The notes beneath the pieces were generated by a model. That model was not told the origin of the DNA, searched no databases, and was given only the letters and a program-made list of their open reading frames with translations. Below are positions 51,680 to 60,650 of a stretch of DNA of 64,000 nucleotides, piece after piece. Position 1 is the stretch's first letter. Each line of letters starts with the position of its first letter. Location: NCBI GenBank assembly GCA_026981975.1, contig JALSHV010000002.1, positions 1 through 64,000 on the forward strand, written 5' to 3'. The translations under genes were made by a program, and so were the position numbers. The stretch is from Aquificaceae bacterium (GTDB taxonomy: Bacteria; Aquificota; Aquificia; Aquificales; Aquificaceae).

Positions 51680-52296
51680 AAACTGTAGTTGTTGATTACG
51701 GTATGGGAAATCTTCGCAGTGTAGCTAAAGCTCTGCAATCAAGCGGATTTGAAGAAGTTAAAGTTTCCGCTTATTCGGAAGAGATCAGCTCCGCTGATGT
51801 TCTTATTTTTCCGGGTCAGGGAGCTTTTAAGAAGGCAATGGAAAATATAAAAAGAAGACACCTTGTAAAACCTTTACTTTACCATATAGAAAGGGGTAAA
51901 CCCTTTCTCGGTATATGCTTGGGTCTTCAGCTTCTTTTTGAAAGGAGTTACGAACACGGGCTTACTGAAGGATTAAAGGTATTTGAAGGTGAAGTCTGTC
52001 TTCTTCCTGTCCAGTTGAAATTACCTCATATAGGCTGGAATCAGATATGGATAAGGAAAAAAAGTGATATTTTTAAAGAGATAAACAATGGAGAGTTTTT
52101 CTACTTTGTTCATTCCTATCATGTAATTCCGCGCAATGAAGATATAATAGCCTCAGTTACAGATTACGGGGTGAACTTTGTATCCGCTATTTGTAAAGAA
52201 AACGTCTGGGCTGTGCAGTTCCACCCTGAAAAAAGTCAAAAAAAAGGATTACAACTCCTTAAAAACTTTAAAGATTTCTGCAAAAGGATTCTTTAA
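51676..52296 (+). CDS. hisH: imidazole glycerol phosphate synthase glutamine amidotransferase subunit
   Basis: Class I amidotransferase subunit that supplies ammonia to HisF for histidine and AICAR formation. VVDYGMGNLRSV start, oxyanion/nucleophile loop GICLGLQLLF (Cys), and the catalytic His-Glu in VQFHPEKSQ. 206 residues. hisF is not adjacent here. Overlaps ccdA by 4 nt and ends in a TTAA shared with the convergent outer-membrane gene. Confidence 0.95.
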   Translation: MKTVVVDYGMGNLRSVAKALQSSGFEEVKVSAYSEEISSADVLIFPGQGAFKKAMENIKRRHLVKPLLYHIERGKPFLGICLGLQLLFERSYEHGLTEGLKVFEGEVCLLPVQLKLPHIGWNQIWIRKKSDIFKEINNGEFFYFVHSYHVIPRNEDIIASVTDYGVNFVSAICKENVWAVQFHPEKSQKKGLQLLKNFKDFCKRIL

Positions 52297-53084
52297 AAGG
52301 AAAGACCTACATTAGCAAATAAACTGTTGATTTTTATAGTTGCGTCTATGTCTTCAACATCATCAATTCTGAGTTCTTCGTATCTGTAACCTGCTCCTAT
52401 AAAAACTCCTGCAAATCCCGGTATGGAAATCGGTTGCGCTCTTACTTCCGCAGTAAAGTCGTAGTATCTACTTCCACCGTAGGAAATTCCTCTAAGTTCT
52501 CCTATAAGGGAGACAACGGGTAAGTTTACCCCTAAGGACAGGTAAACCATAGGTATGGGAACAGTTGCAGTAGCACTTTCCGTTACCGTTACGTTTAAGT
52601 TGTTTTCAGTTCCTGTGATTCTACCTTCAAGTTTCATCAATCTCAAATTAACACCTATTTCGGGATCCAAAAGTCCACCGGTAGCGGTTCCTACTAACGG
52701 CAGATTGTAATAAAGTCCTATATCGTAGCGATCTGCTCTAACGTAAGTGTCAAGAGTTACATCAGGTTTAAACTCCACCGTGCCGAATCTAAGAGGTTCA
52801 GAGTAACGTCCCTTTCCTTCAAACTCCATGGGCATATACTGTAGGTAAAGATTGGGAAGAAGTGGTATCGGAAGTTCAATCTTGGCTCTTGCAAAAGGTT
52901 TTATAGAATCTTCAAGTCCTAAGGTGCTTTCAAGATCAGCTCTAATTCCTATATCAGCGGGATACTGTATGTAACCGGAAGGACTGTGTTTCATTACACC
53001 TACGGAAATATCCGCAGATACTAAAGGAACAGCAAGTGAAGTTCCCGCAATGAAAAGTCCCCCTAAGAGAATGAGTTTTTTCAT
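52293..53084 (-). CDS. outer-membrane beta-barrel protein, TIGR04219-like
   Basis: 263 residues with a signal peptide (LILLGGLFIAGTSLAVPLVSA) and many alternating-hydrophobicity strands ending in INSLFANVGLSF with a C-terminal Phe, typical of an outer-membrane barrel. No catalytic motif. The upstream 110 bp contains a pseudoknot-type leader with a terminator-like hairpin directly before the ATG, so expression is likely controlled in cis. RBS is weak (GGAAACG). TIGR04219 is a best guess from memory, not a search. Confidence 0.7.
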   Translation of the reverse strand: MKKLILLGGLFIAGTSLAVPLVSADISVGVMKHSPSGYIQYPADIGIRADLESTLGLEDSIKPFARAKIELPIPLLPNLYLQYMPMEFEGKGRYSEPLRFGTVEFKPDVTLDTYVRADRYDIGLYYNLPLVGTATGGLLDPEIGVNLRLMKLEGRITGTENNLNVTVTESATATVPIPMVYLSLGVNLPVVSLIGELRGISYGGSRYYDFTAEVRAQPISIPGFAGVFIGAGYRYEELRIDDVEDIDATIKINSLFANVGLSF

Positions 53085-53093
53085 ATCGTTTCC

Positions 53094-53185
53094 AAAAAGC
53101 CGAACCGTTAAGTTCGGCGCCGGGCTATTTATACCCCGCCTTGAGCAGATGCCCAGGAACCCGGCTGGCGGCTTTTGGGCATCTT
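53094..53185 (-). ncRNA. riboswitch-like structured 5' leader of the outer-membrane gene
   Basis: On the minus strand: P1 stem TGGGCATC/GATGCCCA (53183..53176 with 53155..53148); inside its loop the segments CCGCC and GCCGGGTT pair downstream with GGCGG (~53140..53136) and AGCCCGGC (~53126..53119), giving an H-type pseudoknot; then hairpin GCCGAAC/GTTCGGC (53118..53112 with 53105..53099) followed by TTTTT (53098..53094), an intrinsic terminator 9 nt before the ATG. An alternative GGCG...CGCC hairpin would use the terminator's 5' arm. -10 TATAAT at 53197..53192 places the start at P1. No match to a known class was recognised. Confidence 0.5.
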
Positions 53186-53217
53186 TATTTAATTATATTC
53201 GTCACAGCAGTCTATTT

Positions 53218-53246
53218 TTGAACTTAAGTCCGCTTGGAGATATAAT
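53218..53246 (+). promoter_or_regulatory. promoter of tRNA-Phe
   Basis: TTGAAC (53218-53223), 17-bp spacer, TATAAT (53241-53246), 9 nt before the mature tRNA 5' end. Near consensus. Confidence 0.85.
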
Positions 53247-53255
53247 AAAAACCAA

Positions 53256-53328
53256 GGCCCGGTAGCTCAGTTGGTAGAGCACCCGGCTGAAAACCGGGGT
53301 GTCGGCGGTTCGATTCCGCCCTGGGCCA
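53256..53328 (+). tRNA. tRNA-Phe (anticodon GAA)
   Basis: 73 nt: acceptor GGCCCGG with CTGGGCC (one G-T pair), D-arm GCTC/GAGC, anticodon stem CCCGG/CCGGG with loop CTGAAAA (anticodon GAA), T-arm GGCGG TTCGATT CCGCC, discriminator A. CCA is not encoded, unlike the tRNA-Arg gene. It ends one base before the convergent topA stop. Confidence 0.97.
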
Positions 53329-53329
53329 T

Positions 53330-54934
53330 TTACTTTTCTTTAAAAACACGTTGAAATAAAAATCTTACGCATTCTTTCCAGTCAAGTTTTCCCGTTTCCA
53401 CTTTATCCAACTGTTTTTCCATATAAGCAGTAAACCCGTAGTCTATTAGAAGAGGGAAATTTTCCTTCAGAAATTCAACTACCTTGAAAGCTGTTTCTGT
53501 AGGTATAAGGCTTTTTCTGTAAAGGTTAACGTATTTCCTCTCTTTAAGGAGTTTAACTACAGAGGTATAAGTTGAAGGTCTTCCAATTCCGAGTTTTTCA
53601 AGAGTTTTTATTAAAGATCCTTCCGTATATCTCGGAGGAGGTTCCGTTTTTTTCTCTTCCACATACACTTTTAAAGGTTTTAGCAGATCTCCCTTTTTCA
53701 ACAGAGGAAGTTTCTCTTCCTTTATATCGGAAGGATAAACTTTTGTCCAACCTTCAAAATCTTTATATACTCCTTTGGCTATAAGCAGAAGCGGTTTCTT
53801 AAGAAAGGGGGAACTTACTTCAATAAAAACGGTTTGCCGTTTTACTATAAGATTAGCCATCAAACTGGCTAGTGTTCTTGAAAGTATTAACCTGTATAAG
53901 CTTCGCTCATCTTCTCCGGCAGGTTCCTTTTTCAAAGAGACGGGTCTTATACACTCATGCGCACCTTGAGAAGTAGGTTTTTCTTTAAACTTTCTCAATT
54001 TTCCTACGTATTCATTTCCGAACTTGTTAACTATATAGCTCATAAACTCCTGTGCTTTTCTTTTCTCCATTCTGAAACTATCGGTTCGTGGATAGGTTAT
54101 AAAGCCTTTTTCATAAAGCCTTTGAGCTAAAAGTTGAGTCTTTTCTGAAGAGAAGTTCAACTTGGCGTTGGCTTCACTTTGAAGGGAAGAAGTAATAAAG
54201 GGTTTTGGAGGCGGAATTGATTCCATTTCTACCTTAATATCTGAAACAGCGTAGAGTCCATCTCTTATTTTGTCCGCTACAAGCTTTGCTTCTGAAGGAT
54301 CTTCATAACGTGTTTGGTAAACAGCTGTAAAGTTAATTCCTTCTTTTTCAAAAGTAACCTTAACGTAGTAATACTTTTTCCGTTTAAAGTTTTCCCTTTC
54401 TTTTTCCCTTTCTACTACAAGTCTTAGAGCAGGAGACTGAACCCTTCCTGCAGACAGTTTATTGTTTTTCAAGTATTTCCACAGAATAGGAGATACTCTG
54501 TAACCTACTAATCTATCCAGAATTCTACGGGCAAACTGGGAGTAAACCATATTCATGTTAACCGCACCTGCTTTTTCTATACTTCTTTTAAGGGATTCGG
54601 AAGTGATTTCGTAGAAAACAACCCTTTTTACCTTACCGTTTGAAGTTCTAAGTTCCTTACTTAAAAAGTAGGCTATTGCTTCCCCTTCCCTATCGGGGTC
54701 TGTGCCTATGTAAACATTTTCCGCTTTTTGTGCCAGTTTTTTTAAGTTATATACTATTTTCTTCTTTCCTTTTATGTAAACGTATTTTGCTTTTAATGTC
54801 TTTTCATCTACCCCTATCTCTTTGGACGGTAGATCTTTTATATGGCCAAGTGTAGCCTTTACAACAAAGCTTTTTCCTAAGAGCTTTTGAATTGTTCTTG
54901 CTTTTGTAGGTGACTCAACAATAAAAAGGTTCAT
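53330..54934 (-). CDS. topA: DNA topoisomerase I (type IA), short form
   Basis: Relaxes negative supercoils. TOPRIM: FIVESPTKARTIQ (catalytic Glu) and IGTDPDREGEAIAYFL (DxD); active-site Tyr in KGFITYPRTDSFRM; also SAGRVQSPALRLV and SQGAHECIRPV. 534 residues ends after the YTSVVKLLKERKYVN core, with no C-terminal zinc-ribbon domains, unlike E. coli TopA (865). Because reverse gyrase is the usual companion in hyperthermophiles, this short enzyme may act with it, but none is in the window. Overlaps the next gene by 4 nt. Confidence 0.93.
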   Translation of the reverse strand: MNLFIVESPTKARTIQKLLGKSFVVKATLGHIKDLPSKEIGVDEKTLKAKYVYIKGKKKIVYNLKKLAQKAENVYIGTDPDREGEAIAYFLSKELRTSNGKVKRVVFYEITSESLKRSIEKAGAVNMNMVYSQFARRILDRLVGYRVSPILWKYLKNNKLSAGRVQSPALRLVVEREKERENFKRKKYYYVKVTFEKEGINFTAVYQTRYEDPSEAKLVADKIRDGLYAVSDIKVEMESIPPPKPFITSSLQSEANAKLNFSSEKTQLLAQRLYEKGFITYPRTDSFRMEKRKAQEFMSYIVNKFGNEYVGKLRKFKEKPTSQGAHECIRPVSLKKEPAGEDERSLYRLILSRTLASLMANLIVKRQTVFIEVSSPFLKKPLLLIAKGVYKDFEGWTKVYPSDIKEEKLPLLKKGDLLKPLKVYVEEKKTEPPPRYTEGSLIKTLEKLGIGRPSTYTSVVKLLKERKYVNLYRKSLIPTETAFKVVEFLKENFPLLIDYGFTAYMEKQLDKVETGKLDWKECVRFLFQRVFKEK

Positions 54935-55419
54935 ACTATTTTCTTCATGGCTTTTTCACCTATTTTTATGTGGAATTCAAGAGTTTTGACTATATCTTCT
55001 ACCGTCTGCACCGCTTCTTCTAACATTTGTTCTTCGTAATTTTGAAGGGAGCTCTCTATAAATTCTGCAACCGCTTCAATTCTTTCAAGTATAGGTTCTT
55101 CGTAGATTACAAGATTTTCAAGAAATATAGGTGTTACCGATTCAATGGCACACAGGAGTAGTGAACTCAAAGAAAGGCTTTCCGAAGCGAGCAAAAGAGC
55201 TTGTTCCTTTACGTATTGATCTTTTACGGATTCAAGCTCTTCCAAAACAAAGGCTATTAAGTGGAAGCTGGTGGTGAGTCTTCTTAAAACATCTAAAGCT
55301 TTAGGCATAACAGTAGAAGGGGTTTTAGGTAAAACCATAAAGGTGTTTATAACTTTTCTTTGGAAAGAGACTTCCTCTTCTAACTTAGCCAGAAGCAGAT
55401 AATGGGGGGCTATTTCCAT
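54931..55419 (-). CDS. uncharacterised alpha-helical protein
   Basis: 162 residues, almost entirely predicted amphipathic helices, with acidic patches (LEELESVKDQYVKEQALLL). No recognisable motif; the helical pattern resembles PhoU-type or other regulatory bundles but similarity is not clear. It sits between kamA (11-nt gap) and topA (4-nt overlap), so probably co-transcribed with both. Confidence 0.6.
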   Translation of the reverse strand: MEIAPHYLLLAKLEEEVSFQRKVINTFMVLPKTPSTVMPKALDVLRRLTTSFHLIAFVLEELESVKDQYVKEQALLLASESLSLSSLLLCAIESVTPIFLENLVIYEEPILERIEAVAEFIESSLQNYEEQMLEEAVQTVEDIVKTLEFHIKIGEKAMKKIV

Positions 55420-55430
55420 TAGTTAAGAAG

Positions 55431-56558
55431 TTATACGTATTCCTCTTCCATTTCAACCCTATACTCTTCAACAAGCTCTGTGTAATCGTCAAACCAGTGA
55501 GCCGAAGGATTTCTCTTAAAAATCATAAACCTGCCTGCGTTTTCGGGATCTGCAGCACGATGGTATCTGAAAAAGATAAGGTTTTCTGTTCTTCCTAAGA
55601 TTTCTATTTTTCCCGTTTCGTGAGACATTACATACCTAACTCTGGCAGCGAGTCCCGAAACTCTAAGTCGCACAGTTTCAATTATATCTAAGGTTTCTTC
55701 TATTTTGGTGGAGTATGTCTTATTACCAGCTGTCGGTCTGCACTGAAAGAAGTAATAAGGAGGGACTCCTATAAAAGACAGTTCCTCTATAAGTTCTTGA
55801 AGTGTATCAACACTGTCGTTTATTCCTCTGAGTATAGGGGTCTGGTTAGTAAGGGGAGTTCCTGTTTCTCTCACCAATCTAACAGCATTACGAGCTTCTT
55901 GAGTTATTTCCCGCGGGTGATTAAAGTGATTCATCAAATAAAGGGTTTTATCTGTCTTAGTGTTAAACCACTCAAAAAGCTTAAGCAGAGAACTGTCTTC
56001 CAAAACTCTGAAAGGATTTACCGCCAACATTTTAGAACCTATCCTTACAATTCTTACGTGAGGTATCTCCGCCAAAGCACGGAGAATTTTTTCAAGTTTA
56101 AAAGTAGCAAGAACCAGAGGATCACCACCCGTCAGTAGAACGTTGTTGATTTCAGGGTGGTCTTTTATGTATTTAATACCTTCATCTACGTTTCTCGCAA
56201 CCTCGTCGTTATCGTTCATAAAGAGCCTTTTTCTAAAGCAAAACCTACAGTATATTCCGCACACATCTGTTACTAAGAGTAAAGCGGTATCGGGATATTT
56301 GTGTTCAAGTCCGTGAACTTTTGTGTATTTACTTTCATTGGAAGCGTCCAACTTACCCCATACTTCTAATTCTTCTAAGGTAGGAATTACTATTCTCCTT
56401 ATTGGATCGTCTATATCATTCCAATTTATCAGAGAATTATAATAATTATTTGTTCTGAAAGCGAATTTATCTGTAACTTTTTTTAACTCTTTTTTTTCTT
56501 TTTCTGCCAAACCTTCCACTAAATCAAGATTTATTATGTATTTTACCTTTCTCTTCAT
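55431..56558 (-). CDS. kamA: lysine 2,3-aminomutase family radical SAM protein
   Basis: Isomerises L-lysine to beta-lysine (or arrays with EpmB/other aminomutase variants) using SAM, PLP and [4Fe-4S]. Cluster motif DVCGIYCRFCFRKR (CxxxCxxC) at ~100; PLP Lys region near the C-terminus. 375 residues from ATG 56558 is short compared with clostridial KamA (416). EpmB, the EF-P lysine-2,3-aminomutase, is the main alternative. Its promoter TTGACA-16-TAAAAT and an 8-bp leader hairpin (GGCGGTAA/TTTATCGCC) precede it. No lysine degradation genes are adjacent. Confidence 0.85.
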   Translation of the reverse strand: MKRKVKYIINLDLVEGLAEKEKKELKKVTDKFAFRTNNYYNSLINWNDIDDPIRRIVIPTLEELEVWGKLDASNESKYTKVHGLEHKYPDTALLLVTDVCGIYCRFCFRKRLFMNDNDEVARNVDEGIKYIKDHPEINNVLLTGGDPLVLATFKLEKILRALAEIPHVRIVRIGSKMLAVNPFRVLEDSSLLKLFEWFNTKTDKTLYLMNHFNHPREITQEARNAVRLVRETGTPLTNQTPILRGINDSVDTLQELIEELSFIGVPPYYFFQCRPTAGNKTYSTKIEETLDIIETVRLRVSGLAARVRYVMSHETGKIEILGRTENLIFFRYHRAADPENAGRFMIFKRNPSAHWFDDYTELVEEYRVEMEEEYV

Positions 56559-56624
56559 AGTATCCACCTCCTTATGAGTTTGTATTTTGGCGATAAAGAA
56601 TTACCGCCGGCTTTAGCTGGTTTT

Positions 56625-56652
56625 ATTTTAGGGGAAATTTCAAAATTGTCAA
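56625..56652 (-). promoter_or_regulatory. kamA promoter
   Basis: TTGACA (56652..56647), 16-bp spacer, TAAAAT (56630..56625) on the minus strand. The transcript start would be near 56618, giving a ~60-nt leader with the hairpin GGCGGTAA/TTTATCGCC and GGAGGTGG before the ATG. Confidence 0.7.
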
Positions 56653-56683
56653 CCCTTAAAGATATATAATTTCCTTTTAGAGT

Positions 56684-57451
56684 ATGTTTTGCAATGTTTT
56701 TAAATTAAGCTTTATATGTTTAATTGTATATGTAATTTATTCTTGCGGAATAAAAAAAGATCCGCAACCTCTTCCTCTTCCACAGTTTACCCTTTACAGA
56801 ATAGGAGCCGAAGTGTATGTAGTTCCTAAGAATAATGATATCAGTGTAGAAGGGTTTTTTCGTAAAAAGGGCTTTTTTTTAAAAAAAGAAGAAAAAGCTT
56901 TTTGTTTTAAAGTAAAACATTTAAAAGGGAAAAAATTGAATGTCTGTGTTCCCAATGCTTACAGCGGAAAACCCAATGTGAAAGTTGAAATCACCCCGGA
57001 AAAGGTAATACTGCATCTGGAAAAAGGGAAAACCTACAGACTTTATCCCTATAAGGAAGGAATTGTTCCCTACCCGTTGGGAGAATTTCAAAAAACTGTT
57101 ATCATAGGAAGAGATTTTAAGGAAAAGATTTACGCTTTAACAGAGGTCTTTGAAGATTTTGAAAGTCAGCCTTTTGTAATACGAATTCCTCCTAAGGAAG
57201 CACCTGTTCCTCCAAAACCGCAGGATCTTTCTTACGTTGTAAGAGGAGGTAAGATATACCTCTACTGGCGTGCAAAAGAAGAAGCGGAAGGTTTTCTTGT
57301 TTACAGAAACGGAAAACTTTTAACGGAGAAACCTATAAGGGGTAATGTGTTTGTAGAAGATTTACCCACCGAGGAAGCCTTGTATGAAGTAATTTCCGTT
57401 AACCGTTTTGGAAAGAAAAGTTCACCCGCAATTGTCCGCTACAGTCCGTAG
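56684..57451 (+). CDS. lipoprotein of unknown function
   Basis: 255 residues with a lipoprotein signal (LSFICLIVYVIYSC, lipobox Cys ~residue 21). It continues GIKKDPQPLPLP, a Pro-rich linker, then beta-strands ending with a fibronectin type III-like repeat (DLSYVVRGGKIYLYWRAK). Very basic early region rich in Lys. Probably an outer-membrane or periplasmic anchoring protein. The 3' end overlaps the biotin carboxylase gene by 13 nt, tail to tail. Family not recognised. Confidence 0.7.
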   Translation: MFCNVFKLSFICLIVYVIYSCGIKKDPQPLPLPQFTLYRIGAEVYVVPKNNDISVEGFFRKKGFFLKKEEKAFCFKVKHLKGKKLNVCVPNAYSGKPNVKVEITPEKVILHLEKGKTYRLYPYKEGIVPYPLGEFQKTVIIGRDFKEKIYALTEVFEDFESQPFVIRIPPKEAPVPPKPQDLSYVVRGGKIYLYWRAKEEAEGFLVYRNGKLLTEKPIRGNVFVEDLPTEEALYEVISVNRFGKKSSPAIVRYSP

Positions 57452-58872
57452 TGAGCCGCTATGGCTGCTGATATGGCTAAGACTATATCTTCTTTGTCTA
57501 TTTCACCTTCTACTTCAAAATCGTAATATCCCTTTTGAATTTTCTCTTCAAGAAACTTAACACCGAAATCCCCTTTGAGAAAATCCGGATCACGGGTTAT
57601 TTCTCTGTAAAGGGGAATATTGGTGGGAACTCCTCTTACTATAAACTCGTCCAGCGCTCTCCTTGCTCTTGCTACCGCTTTTTCCCAAGTTAACGCCCAT
57701 ACGGTCATTTTTGCAATCATAGAATCGTAGTAAGGAGGGATTATGTAGTCTTTGTAAACACCTGCATCTATTCTGACTCCCGGTCCGCCGGGAGAATAGT
57801 AGGCAGTAATCTTTCCCGGTGAAGGAGCAAATCCTCTTTTAGGATCTTCCGCATTAATTCTGAACTCAAGAGCAAATCCCCTGAAGGTTATATCACTTTG
57901 AAGATAAGGTAGCGGTTCTCCCATTGCTATTTTTATCATGGCTTCCACTATATCCACCCCGGTTATTGTTTCCGTTATAGTATGTTCAACTTGCAAACGG
58001 GTGTTCATTTCTATGAAGTAATACTCTTTTTTTTCAACATCTACAAGAAACTCAAGAGTTCCCGCATTTTCGTAGCCGATTTTCATCAAAGCTTTTACGG
58101 AACTGCCCAGTATTTTCATTCTTAAATCTTGAGGAAGTGCAGGAGAAGGAGCTATTTCTATAAGTTTTTGATGCCTTCTTTGAATAGAACAATCTCTTTC
58201 TCCGAGATGCACAATATTTCCGTATTTATCACCTAAGACTTGGACTTCTATATGTTTTGGATTCTCAAGGTATTTTTCTATAAAGAGATCACCTCTTCCG
58301 AAAAAGGTTTCCGCTTCTCTGGAAGCGGATTCAAAAGCCGTTTTCAGTTCTTCTTCGTTTCGGACTACCCTCATTCCCCTACCACCTCCGCCGTAAGCGG
58401 CTTTGAGCATTACAGGAAACCCTATTTCTCTTGCATAGTGAATAGCGTCCTCTGCGGAGGTAATAGGTTTTTCTGTTCCCGGAATAACAGGAAGTCCTGC
58501 TGAAGCCATTACTCTTTTAGCTTTTACCTTGTCCCCGAACATACTTATCTGCTCTGCTGTAGGACCTATAAAGGTTATGCGTCTTCTCTTGCAATACTTT
58601 GCAAAATCCGGATTTTCCGCCAGAAAACCGTATCCGGGATGAATGGCATCGGCTCCCACTTGCTTTGCCAGATCTACTATCCTTATGTAGTCCAGATAAG
58701 CTCTTAAAGGATCTCCGGGAAGGAGATAAGCTTCATCTGCTTTTTTTACGTATAGGGATCTTACATCTGCTTCAGAATATATAGCTACAGTTCTTATTCC
58801 CAGCTCTTTACAAGCTCTTATGATTCTAAGGGCTACTTCTCCTCTGTTAGCTATGAGAACTTTCCGAAACAT
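57439..58872 (-). CDS. biotin carboxylase subunit (AccC / pyruvate or 2-oxoglutarate carboxylase)
   Basis: 477-residue ATP-grasp enzyme that carboxylates biotin. Motifs: VLIANRGEVALRIIRAC, GGGGRGMRVVRNEEEL (glycine-rich ATP loop), KHIEVQVLGDKYGN, QRRHQKLIEIAP and EMNTRLQVEHTITE. It is longer than E. coli AccC (449) and resembles the A subunits of split pyruvate carboxylase and the small subunit of the 2-oxoglutarate carboxylase of Hydrogenobacter, both anaplerotic in a reductive TCA cycle. The transcarboxylase partner is not in the window. Acetyl-CoA carboxylase is the alternative. Confidence 0.9.
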   Translation of the reverse strand: MFRKVLIANRGEVALRIIRACKELGIRTVAIYSEADVRSLYVKKADEAYLLPGDPLRAYLDYIRIVDLAKQVGADAIHPGYGFLAENPDFAKYCKRRRITFIGPTAEQISMFGDKVKAKRVMASAGLPVIPGTEKPITSAEDAIHYAREIGFPVMLKAAYGGGGRGMRVVRNEEELKTAFESASREAETFFGRGDLFIEKYLENPKHIEVQVLGDKYGNIVHLGERDCSIQRRHQKLIEIAPSPALPQDLRMKILGSSVKALMKIGYENAGTLEFLVDVEKKEYYFIEMNTRLQVEHTITETITGVDIVEAMIKIAMGEPLPYLQSDITFRGFALEFRINAEDPKRGFAPSPGKITAYYSPGGPGVRIDAGVYKDYIIPPYYDSMIAKMTVWALTWEKAVARARRALDEFIVRGVPTNIPLYREITRDPDFLKGDFGVKFLEEKIQKGYYDFEVEGEIDKEDIVLAISAAIAAHYGL

Positions 58873-58895
58873 AAGGATTATTATCTTAAATCATA

Positions 58896-60650
58896 ATGAG
58901 AAAATTTGTTACCTTTGCCACAGCAGGACATGTTGATCACGGAAAAACAAGCCTTATAAAGGCTCTAACAGGTATAGATACAGACAGATTAGCAGAAGAA
59001 AAACGGCGTGGATTGAGTATAGACATAGGTTTTGCTCACCTTGATTTTCCGGAGGAAAGCCTAAGGCTTGAGATCATAGATATCCCGGGACATGAAAGAT
59101 TTATAAAAAACGCAATTGCGGGATTGGTGGCGGTTTCAGGAGTAATCCTTGTTGTGGACAGTATTGAGGGAGTAAAACCTCAAACAGAGGATCACTTAAA
59201 AGTAGCATGTGCTTTGGGATTGAAGAAGGGAGTAGCGGTTCTTACTAAGACAGACAGAGCGGAAGAGAAGGATCTTTTGAACTCCGAAAAAGAGCTGAGA
59301 AAACTTCTTGCGTATATGAAACTGGATTTCCCTCTAGTGAAGGTTTCTTCTGTTACCGGAAAAGGACTTGAGGAGCTTAAAAAAACTCTTAAGGAAGTTG
59401 CTCTGCAAATAAGGGAAGAGTATAAAGTGAGCTTGCCTCTTCGTATCTTTATAGATTCCGCTTTTACTGTAAAAGGATACGGCACAGTAGTAAGAGGCAG
59501 TTGTGTAGAAGGTAGGGTAAAAGTGGGAGAATACGTTGCAATTGAACCTTTGGGAATAATTTGCAGAGTCCGTAAAATCCAAAATCACGGTGTTTTTGTA
59601 AAAGAAGCTGTTGCGGGAGAAAGGGTAGCTCTCAACATACCAGATTTAGAAAAGGAAAACATAAAAAGAGGTTTCTGGATTCTAGAAAGAGACACGTATA
59701 TCAAGAGCAGAACACTTATCGTAAACTCCGACAAGGAAATCAAGCCCGGTAAAACTTACAGATTTTTTTTCGGAATGAAAGAAGTGGAAGGAAGATTCAG
59801 ACTTCTGAAGGAAAGTGTTTACATACTTAAACTATCTGAAGAAGTTGTTACAAAAAGAGGGGATAGAGTTGTGGTATTGGATTCCTGCGGAAAGCCTGTA
59901 TGTGGTGTGCGTGTTTTGCACCCTTCTGTGAAGGTTCTTAAAAAGAACTTTATCCGTGGAAATATGCAATATCTCTTTAAACACTTTGAGGTGTATGTTC
60001 TCAAAGAAAGAGCTTCTGAAGGAGTAAAGGAAAGCGATATACTAAAGCTCACGAATCACTTACCGAATGCGGAGATTTTAAGCTCTGAAGGAGTTAAGAT
60101 AGGAAATACATACTACTCCAAAGAATACGTAGTGGATTGTTTAAGAAAGTTAAAAGAACTTCTTGCGGGTAGGGAATACGCTCAAAAAGAGGACATACAA
60201 AAAAAACTCGGTGTTTCGGCAGATCTTTTGAAATTCCTTGTGAATTTGACAGAAGATTTTAAAATTGAAGAAGAATTACTTATAAGGGAAGAAAAGGGGA
60301 TAATTCATCAAAGAGAAATAGATACACTTATTAAACTTACCTCACAAGGCATAAGAAAAGAAGAAGAATTACTCAGTAGCGGCTTTAAAAAAGAAACTAT
60401 CAAAATAGCTCTTAAAAAAGGTTACATTCACAGGATAGGGGATAATCTATTTCTTTCAGAATCTCTCCTCAGATTCTACGTAGATAAGCTCAGAGAAAAG
60501 GGGGAAGAATTCACCCTTCAGGAAGCAAAGTCTGTTTTAGGACTTACAAGAAAGTATTTAATCCCTTTGCTGGAGTATCTGGATCTTCTGAAAATTACCC
60601 GCAGGCAGGGAAACAAGCGTTACTTTATAAGAACACCTCCTAAGTCGTAG
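58896..60650 (+). CDS. selB: selenocysteine-specific elongation factor SelB
   Basis: GTP-dependent factor delivering Sec-tRNA at UGA codons preceded or followed by a SECIS element. GTPase motifs: TAGHVDHGKTSLIKAL, DIPGHERFIKN and TKTD; then OB-fold domains and a C-terminal winged-helix set (RYFIRTPP end) that bind SECIS. 584 residues. Its presence implies that the organism decodes UGA as selenocysteine, but no selA, selD or Sec-tRNA gene is in the window. Its end overlaps rimO by 31 nt. Confidence 0.95.
   Translation: MRKFVTFATAGHVDHGKTSLIKALTGIDTDRLAEEKRRGLSIDIGFAHLDFPEESLRLEIIDIPGHERFIKNAIAGLVAVSGVILVVDSIEGVKPQTEDHLKVACALGLKKGVAVLTKTDRAEEKDLLNSEKELRKLLAYMKLDFPLVKVSSVTGKGLEELKKTLKEVALQIREEYKVSLPLRIFIDSAFTVKGYGTVVRGSCVEGRVKVGEYVAIEPLGIICRVRKIQNHGVFVKEAVAGERVALNIPDLEKENIKRGFWILERDTYIKSRTLIVNSDKEIKPGKTYRFFFGMKEVEGRFRLLKESVYILKLSEEVVTKRGDRVVVLDSCGKPVCGVRVLHPSVKVLKKNFIRGNMQYLFKHFEVYVLKERASEGVKESDILKLTNHLPNAEILSSEGVKIGNTYYSKEYVVDCLRKLKELLAGREYAQKEDIQKKLGVSADLLKFLVNLTEDFKIEEELLIREEKGIIHQREIDTLIKLTSQGIRKEEELLSSGFKKETIKIALKKGYIHRIGDNLFLSESLLRFYVDKLREKGEEFTLQEAKSVLGLTRKYLIPLLEYLDLLKITRRQGNKRYFIRTPPKS

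Noticed and set aside
53094-53185. Assignment of the leader RNA to known riboswitch classes (ZTP, c-di-GMP, fluoride, SAM, cobalamin)
   Set aside because: None of their conserved core sequences appear in order; only generic features such as CCTGGGCA-like fragments match.
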